39,440 nt of DNA, taken from contig JABMPJ010000188.1 in the NCBI GenBank assembly GCA_013203785.1, positions 1-39,440 on the forward strand, written 5' to 3'. Positions 34,201-39,440 of the stretch are shown one piece after another. The notes beneath the pieces were generated by a model. The model was not told where the DNA came from and ran no database searches. It worked only from the letters and a program-made list of their open reading frames with translations. The DNA is from Lentisphaerota bacterium. GTDB lineage: Bacteria; Verrucomicrobiota; Kiritimatiellia; UBA8416; JABMPJ01. The translations under genes and the position numbers were made by a program. Within the stretch, counting starts at the first letter, position 1; every line of letters starts with the position of its first letter.

Positions 34201-34466
34201 AGAGTGACACCGAAAAACAGATCGCCGAGATATGGCAGGAGCTCCTGGGCGTGGATCGGGTCGGCATGCACGACCAGTTCTTCGCCCTGGGAGGCCACTC
34301 TCTGCTGGCGATCCAAGCGATGGCCCGAATCGAAAAGGCGACCGGCGTCCGTTTGACGCCGCACGACCTGCTCTTTAACACGCTGGAACAGCTCGCACCG
34401 TTGTGTGAGAGCGTGGCGGACAGTGCCCCACAAAAGAAGAAGCGGCGCCTATTCTTCCGGCGCTGA
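31218..34466 (+). CDS. Non-ribosomal peptide synthetase module, C-A-T
   Basis: 1,082 aa. The condensation domain (about 10-440) begins SYAQERMWYIDQ and has the active-site motif in TPHHVIFDGAS (H-H-x-x-x-D-G). The A domain (about 465-960) has A3 VLYTSGSTGRPKGVAM, A4 SFDVSF, A5 NQYGPTEAH, A7 YRTGDLAR, A8 GRIDNQFKVRGFRVEPGEIE and A10 PSGKIDRRKLP. The T domain (about 985-1055) carries FALGGHSLLAIQ. It ends in a basic KKKRRLFFRR tail with no thioesterase, reductase or second C domain. By-eye specificity residues D-V-Q-F-M-A-Q-V-V-K resemble the proline code. I start at ATG 31218; the in-frame start at 31158 overlaps asnB. It probably condenses an amino acid with the A-T-bound one. Confidence 0.93.
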   Translation: MSNNETAVPPSVPLSYAQERMWYIDQVMPGTPLYNIPLAWELTGPLNEIALAASINTIIRRHDVMRTTFDLVDGAPIQRVAPFEEMDLPVIDLEPVPAAAREAALAAALSNEANKPFDLAEGPLLRAALIRMETGRHVLSFTPHHVIFDGASRRLFLQELAALYEATGAAAATPLPALPLQYADFAVWQRTTLTKADMARQLTYWKQALVPGSGTLALTPDQPRPNERTHHGAAERLHLAASPQILLELCNREGTTPFMLLLAAYATTLHLLSEQTSIAIACPVSDREHPDVGSVIGFFVNTMILEAHIEPDGSFRDVLQDVRGTCLDGFSHRSVPFQRVVEAIQPVRTATLTPLFETMFTFEDMRDMPQSMGDVGIRLLPVDHDSALTDLLFETELVGDGLDLTLIYSRDLFTSHTAARILRHFQAVLRQITADPEIGIQEISLLDEGDRAQLAQWNQTQVDYGTPTCVHERFERQAAQTPHALALLAPPADAAATASGDQRMDYDELNGRANQLAHHLRARGIGPDTTVGICSGRSFDVMIGVLGILKAGAAYVPLDPEYPQHRLAVMIEDSKVALVLAAGPAASAVEGLHEEIIRLDDAWPIISEQPTTNPGAAVTCNHLAYVLYTSGSTGRPKGVAMPHGPLSNLIEWQVRDSVMGHANRTLHFAPLSFDVSFQELFSTWCSGGTVVLIPDTQRGDGTALLAFMTSHQIERVFLPFVALQLLADAAINRPPPASLREIMTAGEQLQITPAVAALCRSLPDCTLYNQYGPTEAHVVTRLRLDGAPSTWPALPPIGRPIANVRIHILDRHRRELPVGQPGELYIGGAALARGYLNQAELTAAHFVADPFSSDRNDRLYRTGDLARYRSDGHIEFLGRIDNQFKVRGFRVEPGEIEAVLVAHEGVSQSAVALADTQPGDQRLTAYFVPNEGAALTGTVLREHLRSQLPDYMVPQFFVELDQLPMTPSGKIDRRKLPSPTRDTAGIRAESYVAAQSDTEKQIAEIWQELLGVDRVGMHDQFFALGGHSLLAIQAMARIEKATGVRLTPHDLLFNTLEQLAPLCESVADSAPQKKKRRLFFRR

Positions 34467-35162
34467 CCGGCGTGACCACTCCATAGCCGTATGAACGCAG
34501 CGGGGGGTGATCTCACAGCGCACCATACAGCTCTGCCCCATCGGCAGGTCGGCCGACAGGGCCCGGCTAAGCCGGAAGCGGAGATGGCCGACGGTACCAT
34601 CCACCGCCACCAGGATGGCGTCGCTAAAACCTAAATGGGTCTCCACAGACCCGGAGAGAGATTTGTAGATGCTCTCCTTCGCAGATAGAGCCAGACACAC
34701 CGCTGTCGGACCCCCCCAATGCGGGACAATGGACGCCTGAAGCAGGGCGGACTCCTCCTCGTTCAGCACAACAGAATGGATCTCCTCAGCCGTTCTCAGG
34801 GGGGGTATTGTCTCGCTGTCAATTCCGAGCCCGCGTCGATCACCTCTGCGCGCCACGGCCGCCCAAGCCAAACCCTCGGTATGCGTGATCGAGCCCACCA
34901 CGCCCTCCGGCCAGACGGGGCGCCTGTCACCGGCCATGGCTGGGGCTGCTGCATCGGCAATGCCCAGGCCCCGCAGGGCTTCGCATGCAGCATAGCGGCC
35001 CGCCAAAAACTCGGCCTGCCGCTTGGGCACAGCCGCCCTGAGTGTCGACGGGAGTTCAAGCCCCTGTGCGGCGGCCTCGTCAGTAAAACAGAGATCGAAT
35101 GCGACGGCCACATGGGAGACGACATCGCTGAACAGACTGGGTGCGGCTAGTCGTCTGATCAT
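34449..35162 (-). CDS. 4'-phosphopantetheinyl transferase, Sfp/EntD type
   Basis: 237 aa. It transfers phosphopantetheine from CoA to the Ser of carrier domains. The N-terminal KRQAEFLAGRYAACEALRGLG, the middle GSITHTEGLAWAAVA with GLGIDSE (Mg-binding Asp) and the signature LALSAKESIYKSL are diagnostic of the EntD group. It is the last gene of the leftward operon (start overlaps the hydrolase stop, ATGA), and its 3' end overlaps the NRPS module by 18 bp on the opposite strand. The obvious substrates are the two T domains at 26531-28324 and 31218-34466. Confidence 0.93.
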   Translation of the reverse strand: MIRRLAAPSLFSDVVSHVAVAFDLCFTDEAAAQGLELPSTLRAAVPKRQAEFLAGRYAACEALRGLGIADAAAPAMAGDRRPVWPEGVVGSITHTEGLAWAAVARRGDRRGLGIDSETIPPLRTAEEIHSVVLNEEESALLQASIVPHWGGPTAVCLALSAKESIYKSLSGSVETHLGFSDAILVAVDGTVGHLRFRLSRALSADLPMGQSCMVRCEITPRCVHTAMEWSRRSAPEE

Positions 35163-36046
35163 GGGTCGTCAGGCTCCTCGGGACAGATCTGATCCATCCA
35201 CAGGCACACCCGGTTCAGGAGGCGCTCGCGCGAGGCGGCATCGCTGAAGAGGTGGTCCGACTCCTTGAAATAGTCGACCTCCACCGTGTCGTTAAACTCA
35301 ATCCCGGCAAACATGTCGCGGAACTGTTCGCGGTAGTTGTAGAGGGCCAATTCCTCGCCCGAGTAGATCCACAGCGAACGAGTGCCACGCTGGACCAACG
35401 TCCGCATGGCCTCCTCCGCCTCGCGGCGCGGCGGTGGAGCCCAGCCAAACAGGTCGGAGCCCGTGCACCCAGCCGCAACGGCCGCAGCGCTGCGCCGACT
35501 ACCCGAGGTATTCAGCCGTCGCCAAGCCAGCGCGGGAAAGCGGCCGCACGCGCGCCGCAGGAAAGAGAGGATGCGCGTCCGAGAACTCAGAAATGAGCGT
35601 AGGCGCTCGAGGCCGAAACGGAAGGTTGGATAGGACAAACCATCCAGACAGACGAAGGCCGTGACCCGCTCGTCGGTGACGGCCGCGTTATAGGCGTAAT
35701 CGGCTCCGGTGCAGAGCCCGAGCACGGCAAACCGGGTGGCTGACAGTCGTTGTTCCAAGAGCGCCATCGCGCTGCGTGCATCGGATGCGGCGCGCTCGCG
35801 GCCGCTGCGGCGATCAGCGCGCGGCGCGCTATCACCCAGCCCGGAGAGATCGAATCGCAGGGAGGGAATCCCGCGCTCGGCCAGCCGACGCGCCAGCTGA
35901 ACGTTGAGCCGACAGGGCCCGACACGATGCTGGACACCGGTGTTCCACAGGAGGAGCCATGGTGCCCCCCTGCGCATCACGGCGGGTTGGGAGAGAATAC
36001 CAGTGAGCTCGCCCTGCTCTCCAAATGTAATGACCCGCTCACTCAT
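35159..36046 (-). CDS. Alpha/beta hydrolase with Cys nucleophile (exosortase-A-associated hydrolase 1-like)
   Basis: 295 aa serine-hydrolase fold. WLLLWNTGVQHRVGPCRLNVQLARRLAERG and LRFDLSGLGDS are characteristic early motifs. The nucleophile elbow reads FAVLGLCTGADYAYN, so Cys replaces Ser (G-x-C-x-G). The presumed acid and His lie in LWIYSGEEL and FKESDHLFSD. This Cys elbow and the paired location next to a second hydrolase match what I recall of the exosortase-A-associated hydrolase 1 family, whose function is unknown. A thioesterase-like role on a carrier-bound acyl or aminoacyl group is possible because it is coupled to the phosphopantetheinyl transferase gene (inference). Start ATG 36046 (ATGA overlap) rather than the ORF end at 36115. 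Confidence 0.8.
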   Translation of the reverse strand: MSERVITFGEQGELTGILSQPAVMRRGAPWLLLWNTGVQHRVGPCRLNVQLARRLAERGIPSLRFDLSGLGDSAPRADRRSGRERAASDARSAMALLEQRLSATRFAVLGLCTGADYAYNAAVTDERVTAFVCLDGLSYPTFRFGLERLRSFLSSRTRILSFLRRACGRFPALAWRRLNTSGSRRSAAAVAAGCTGSDLFGWAPPPRREAEEAMRTLVQRGTRSLWIYSGEELALYNYREQFRDMFAGIEFNDTVEVDYFKESDHLFSDAASRERLLNRVCLWMDQICPEEPDDP

Positions 36047-36855
36047 GGCAATTCTCGCTTGAGAAGATCTACTATCCGCGCAGGAATGGCGCGCGGGCGC
36101 AAGGGGTCCCCCCATCGGGCGGCCTCATTCCACTGCCCGTCATCGAGGCAAACGTCATACCTACTCGTCGCGGGGAGAGCGGCCTGAAGGTCACGATAGG
36201 CCGGGAGGTCAGCAGAGGCTATAAGCATGCTGCGCTCGGGGGGACGAACTGCGTGGGCCGCGTCGCTGCACCACGGACCGTTGCGCCTCAGATCACACGA
36301 CCCGATGGCCTCACGCAGCAGCGGTGGATACTGGCTGCCGGCGATATCGCTCGATGCCGGGGTAGCCGGTGCAGCGGTCACAGGAGTACCGCGCCGCTCC
36401 GCCAGGCGTCCGTTGTGCAAGGCGCGCAATTCGTCCAGATACGCCTCACCACTAACAACCGGATCCCAGAGCAGTAGATCTTGAACCGGAGCCGTAGTCG
36501 CGTAGCGGGCGGCCAGCACCGCACCAAAGCGCAACCCCACCAGGCTTAGTCGGCTGGCGCCCGACATGTCCTTCAACTCGGCTGCGGCCAGGCAGACGCT
36601 TTCATCCCACCTAGCCAGCGTCACATCCATGTCCGCGCCGACAGAATCTCCGGTGCCCCAGTAGTCGAACCGCAGAACCGGCCATCCCGCTTTCGCCAGC
36701 GCAGTGGCCAATCGGCAGACACATTCGTGCGCGCGCATGTATTCATGCCCGACCGGGTAGCACAGCAGGAGCGCGGCGCTCGTTGTTCCGCCCAGGGGCG
36801 GGTGATAGACACCATACAGCTGCTCCTCCGGATGGCCGAAGAACAACGGCGTCAT
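36043..36855 (-). CDS. Alpha/beta hydrolase-fold protein lacking the Ser nucleophile (exosortase-A-associated hydrolase 2-like)
   Basis: 270 aa. It opens PLFFGHPEEQLYGVYHPP and then ALLLCYPVGHEYMRAHE and VLRFDYWGTGDS, typical of this hydrolase group. The elbow is LSLVGLRFGAVLAARYA: Arg occupies the nucleophile position, as I recall for the exosortase-A-associated hydrolase 2 family (G-L-R-x-G-A). DLLLWDPVVSGEAYLDEL follows. It may be non-catalytic or use another residue. Both its start and its stop overlap adjacent genes by 4 nt, so it is locked between the SGNH hydrolase and hydrolase 1. No exosortase or PEP-CTERM protein is visible in the window. Confidence 0.8.
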   Translation of the reverse strand: MTPLFFGHPEEQLYGVYHPPLGGTTSAALLLCYPVGHEYMRAHECVCRLATALAKAGWPVLRFDYWGTGDSVGADMDVTLARWDESVCLAAAELKDMSGASRLSLVGLRFGAVLAARYATTAPVQDLLLWDPVVSGEAYLDELRALHNGRLAERRGTPVTAAPATPASSDIAGSQYPPLLREAIGSCDLRRNGPWCSDAAHAVRPPERSMLIASADLPAYRDLQAALPATSRYDVCLDDGQWNEAARWGDPLRPRAIPARIVDLLKRELP

Positions 36856-37688
36856 GGTGTGCCTGCACCCTCTGACGCATCAAGCCGAGCACGTATCCTC
36901 TCGGCCAATGTGTCACGCCATCCGGTGGGCGTGTGGACATGGAATGCCTCCAGAATCAGATTGGCCATGAGTTGATTTCCATCCGGGTTCAGATGGACAC
37001 CATCGTTGTCAAGTGTAAGAACCCCCGCACGCAGGTTGTCGGGATTCACCCGCTCCAAGAAAGCCATGAACGCGGGGCGAAGGTCAATTAGCGGACACCG
37101 TTTCTCACCGGCCACCTCTCGAATGATGACCGAGTAATCTTCGATCAACGCATCTTCCGGATTGCTGCCATCGGTGCACTCACCAATCGTGGTTAGAGTC
37201 ATGAGCACAGGAAGGGCCCCCGCTCGCCGGATCTGCCAGACGATATCTTTCATCGCGAATTTGAACAGCTTGCGATCATTAGGGCGTCGCTCACTATAAT
37301 ACAGATCGGCCAATCCGATCTCCACGATCACAATCGTGGGCGCACGGCGCAGCACATCCTCTTGAAGACGCTTGCGTACGTTCTGGGACGAGTCATAGCC
37401 GACCCCCGACCCCCGGACGGTAATGTCACTCGTGCGATACTGTGCTGCGATGACATCGCGCATCAACGTGACATAGCCATACGGACGATTGCCATGCTCC
37501 GTGAGCGAGTCGCCGACGATGATGATCGTGTCGCCGTCTTTGGGGGCGGAGAGCGTCACCGGCGCATTCGGTACCGCCACAGCCGCTCCGGTCACCACGT
37601 TGGTGGCCGGTTCATCCGCCACCGTTCGGCCAGCCCACAGAGTCAGGGCAACCATCCAGACCAGGCGCATGTTCACGTGGTTCCGCAC
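36852..37688 (-). CDS. Secreted SGNH/GDSL hydrolase
   Basis: 278 aa. The signal peptide RLVWMVALTLWAGRTVADEPA places it in the periplasm or outside. Block I is IIIVGDSLTEHG (nucleophile Ser), the block II Gly is in VRGSGVGYDSS, IVEIGLADLYY stands at block III (G-x-A-D in place of G-x-N-D), and LDNDGVHLNPDGNQLMAN holds the catalytic D-x-x-H. The fold is complete, unlike the truncated SGNH protein at 16736. The GTG start at 37688 follows the dehydrogenase stop by 2 nt and has GAGGT upstream; ATG 37670 is an alternative. It probably acts as an acetylesterase on the exported polysaccharide (inference). Confidence 0.87.
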   Translation of the reverse strand: MRNHVNMRLVWMVALTLWAGRTVADEPATNVVTGAAVAVPNAPVTLSAPKDGDTIIIVGDSLTEHGNRPYGYVTLMRDVIAAQYRTSDITVRGSGVGYDSSQNVRKRLQEDVLRRAPTIVIVEIGLADLYYSERRPNDRKLFKFAMKDIVWQIRRAGALPVLMTLTTIGECTDGSNPEDALIEDYSVIIREVAGEKRCPLIDLRPAFMAFLERVNPDNLRAGVLTLDNDGVHLNPDGNQLMANLILEAFHVHTPTGWRDTLAERIRARLDASEGAGTP

Positions 37689-37690
37689 CG

Positions 37691-38596
37691 CTACCTCGGT
37701 ACCTTCTGGCGAATAGTATGCACCAGCTCAATGGCGGGCAGGGCATCGCTGATGCCAAAGCCGTTGCCGGCCAGAATGTCTTCGTAGACGCGCGTGTGAA
37801 GATCGGCAAACCCGGTCGAAAACTCGACCTCCTCGCCATCGATACAGATCGATCGAAACGTCGTTCGGCCCTCCGTCACCGCCTCGGGCGGCAAGTCCTT
37901 TTCATCAATGGAGAGGTGCCAGTCCACCTCGGCGCGCTCGAGCTGCAGGTGACCGGCTGTCCGCGTCGGCTCGGCCAGCGTGACGACACACTCCTCCACG
38001 CCTCCGAAAATCCAGAGCAACATGTCAAAGAGGTGGATGCCGATATTCGTGACCAGACCACCAGACTGCTCCGCATTGCCCTTCCATGAATAGAGATACC
38101 ATTTGCCGCGGCTTGTGATGTAGCGCAGGCTGATCTTGTGCTTGCCCGTTCCGGCGGGCGCCGCATATTTCTGCTTAAGCGCCATGACGGCGGGGTGCAG
38201 GCGCAGCTGGAGGACCGTGTAAATGCTTTGACCGCTCTCGGCCTCCAGCTCCGCAAGGGCTTCGGCGTTCCACGGGTTGATGACCAGCGGCTTCTCGCAG
38301 ATGGCATGCGCCCCGGCACGCAACGCAAAACGGATGTGCGCGTCGTGGAGGTAATTGGGGGAACAGATGCTGACGTAGTGGACGCGCCCCTCCTCCGGTC
38401 CGCGACGCCGGTTCTCGACATGGCGGTCAAAACGCTCGAACTCACGAAAGAAGGAGGCTTCGAAGAAGTAGCGATCCATAATGCCGACGGAGTCGTGCGG
38501 ATCCGTGGCCGCCACCAGCGTGTGGCCGGTCTCTTTGATGGCCTGAAGGTGTCGAGGTGCTATATATCCGGCCACGCCGGTCATCGCAAAATTCAT
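37691..38596 (-). CDS. wlbA: UDP-N-acetylglucosaminuronate 3-dehydrogenase, WlbA/WbpB family
   Basis: 301-aa Gfo/Idh/MocA oxidoreductase that oxidises C3 of UDP-GlcNAcA, the second step to UDP-2,3-diacetamido-2,3-dideoxy-uronic acids. The N-terminal NAD fold starts NFAMTGVAGYIAPRHLQAI (G-x-A-G-Y). ATDPHDSVGIMDRYF, EFERFDRHVE and YVSICSPNYLHDAHIRFALR match the WlbA/WbpB signature closely. CEKPLVINPWNAEAL contains the catalytic Lys of the E-K-P motif, and GGLVTNIGIHLFDMLLWIFG has the His of the G-I-H-x-x-D motif. Start ATG 38596 (AGGGAG upstream, ATGA overlap with wlbB). WbpE-type aminotransferase and WbpA are not in the window. Confidence 0.93.
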   Translation of the reverse strand: MNFAMTGVAGYIAPRHLQAIKETGHTLVAATDPHDSVGIMDRYFFEASFFREFERFDRHVENRRRGPEEGRVHYVSICSPNYLHDAHIRFALRAGAHAICEKPLVINPWNAEALAELEAESGQSIYTVLQLRLHPAVMALKQKYAAPAGTGKHKISLRYITSRGKWYLYSWKGNAEQSGGLVTNIGIHLFDMLLWIFGGVEECVVTLAEPTRTAGHLQLERAEVDWHLSIDEKDLPPEAVTEGRTTFRSICIDGEEVEFSTGFADLHTRVYEDILAGNGFGISDALPAIELVHTIRQKVPR

Positions 38597-39249
38597 CGCT
38601 TTATCTCCCTGTAGGAGCGCTCGCCCTTGGACCATTTCGATGGCAGCGCGCTGTCCTCATCCACATCCATGCACCGCACTATTCCGGCTTCGATCTCACG
38701 GTAGCGCAGTCCGCTTTCGGGACAGGCCATGATGCCCTCGCCATCCGGCGCAGGGAGAGGCAGTCCGTGCCGACTCATCCAGCCCTTTTGTCGTGCCGGG
38801 ACACCGGTCATTAGGGCATAGTCTGGAACATCCTTCGACACGACAGCGCCAGCACCAATGAAGGCGTAGCGTCCAATCGTCACACCGCATACGATCGTGG
38901 CGTTGGCACCCACGGTCGCCCCCCGCCTCAGCAGTGTCTTCTCATAAAGGGAGTGCCTGACAATCTGGGAACGAGGGTTGGTGACGTTGGTGAGCACACA
39001 CGAGGGCCCCAGGAAGACATCGTCCTCAACGACCGTGCCCGCATAGAGAGAGACGTTGTTCTGGATTTTGACGTTGTTGCCAATGACAACACCACCCGCC
39101 ACAAAGACATTCTGGCCCAGAATGCAGCGCTCGCCAAGGATTGCCCCGCTCGACACATGACAGAAGTGCCATATGGCCGTCCCGTGACCGATCGTGCATG
39201 GCTCATCTATGCAGGCGGTCGAATGCGCAGAGTATGGGGTGTTGCTCAT
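38593..39249 (-). CDS. wlbB: UDP-2-acetamido-3-amino-glucuronate N-acetyltransferase, WlbB/WbpD family
   Basis: 218-aa left-handed beta-helix acetyltransferase that acetylates the 3-amino group made in the UDP-GlcNAcA pathway. Hexapeptide repeats run from about residue 15 to 165: AIWHFCHVSSGAILGERCILGQNVFV, NNVKIQNNVSLYAG, EDDVFLGPSCVLTNV, then GRYAFIGAGAVVSKDVPDYALMTGVPAR. All match WlbB/WbpD. A C-terminal extension with two Cys (ACPESGLRYREIEAGIVRC) is also seen in many family members. It is the first gene of the six-gene leftward operon, and its stop overlaps the wlbA start. Confidence 0.93.
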   Translation of the reverse strand: MSNTPYSAHSTACIDEPCTIGHGTAIWHFCHVSSGAILGERCILGQNVFVAGGVVIGNNVKIQNNVSLYAGTVVEDDVFLGPSCVLTNVTNPRSQIVRHSLYEKTLLRRGATVGANATIVCGVTIGRYAFIGAGAVVSKDVPDYALMTGVPARQKGWMSRHGLPLPAPDGEGIMACPESGLRYREIEAGIVRCMDVDEDSALPSKWSKGERSYREIKR

Positions 39250-39258
39250 CTGCCACCC

Positions 39259-39287
39259 AGTATCCGTTCTCCGTGCAAGCGTGTCAA
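39259..39287 (-). promoter_or_regulatory. Predicted sigma-70 promoter of the wlbB operon
   Basis: On the minus strand TTGACA (39287-39282), 17 bp, GATACT (39264-39259). The transcript would begin near 39252, leaving only a few bases before the ATG at 39249, so the message may be nearly leaderless. The remaining 39288-39440 to the window edge holds no feature I can support. Confidence 0.5.
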
Positions 39288-39440
39288 GATACGGGGAGTG
39301 CCCCTAAACTGCGGACTGGGGCGAGAAACGTGCCCGGGCAGCGAGGGCGGCGGTTGTAAAAAGCATCGATGGAGTTGTGGGGCGGTTGTATCGTCACTTG
39401 TGATGGCGCATTGGGTGACATGCAGCGGTGGCGAGGGCAG

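Noticed and set aside
1..39440. CRISPR array or tandem-repeat array
   Set aside because: No series of regularly spaced identical repeats was seen when reading through the window.

Overview
The window looks like part of a chromosome from a Gram-negative bacterium of the PVC superphylum, most likely Kiritimatiellota or Verrucomicrobiota (inference, moderate confidence). The clues are a secreted beta-helix protein ending in the Ca-binding D-x-D-x-D-G plus 'Y-x-V-E ... W ... F-F-R-L' tail common in those phyla, a sigma-54 two-component pair, GC near 60 % in host-like parts, and an imperfect TACGA/CGTAAT-type intergenic hairpin. I saw no RNA genes, CRISPR array or insertion-sequence transposase.

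Left part (1-7,000). An NtrB/NtrC-like kinase and sigma-54 response regulator (regulator cut by the window edge) read leftward. Reading rightward are a LarA-family (nickel-pincer) racemase/epimerase, an SDR dehydrogenase of the D-mannonate oxidoreductase type and 6-phosphogluconate dehydrogenase. Together these could carry a hexuronate-derived aldonate into the pentose phosphate pathway. A strong terminator and a HAD phosphatase follow.

Middle part (7,000-25,500). This is an exopolysaccharide/O-antigen-type locus. A near-perfect sigma-54 promoter precedes a large secreted beta-helix protein. Then come a Wzx-type flippase, two GT4 glycosyltransferases, a WcaF-like acetyltransferase and a Wzy-type polymerase, closely spaced. 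A convergent SGNH hydrolase has lost its C-terminus to an 11-bp tandem duplication. Next are a GT2, a CE4-like deacetylase and a third GT4. A low-GC two-gene island (deacetylase-like and formyltransferase) follows, bracketed by diverged ~255-bp direct repeats that copy the end of the GT4 gene and the end of the neighbouring alpha/beta hydrolase. The hydrolase and a methyltransferase, then a TTG-start membrane protein, read leftward.

Right part (26,400-39,440). A four-gene rightward operon encodes a compact NRPS-like line: a free-standing A-T protein, an NAD-synthetase-like ATP-PPase, a glutamine-dependent AsnB-type amidotransferase and a C-A-T module with no thioesterase. A convergent six-gene leftward operon, joined by start/stop overlaps or a 2-nt gap, encodes WlbB/WbpD acetyltransferase, WlbA/WbpB dehydrogenase (2,3-diamino-uronic acid synthesis), a secreted SGNH hydrolase, two alpha/beta hydrolases resembling the exosortase-A-associated pair, and an Sfp/EntD-type phosphopantetheinyl transferase.

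Working model (inference): a Wzx/Wzy-assembled polysaccharide containing a diacetamido-uronic acid, further decorated by acetyl, formyl and methyl groups and possibly by an amino acid or dipeptide made on the two carrier domains. No priming transferase, Wza/Wzc export machinery or exosortase is visible here, so part of the system must lie elsewhere.
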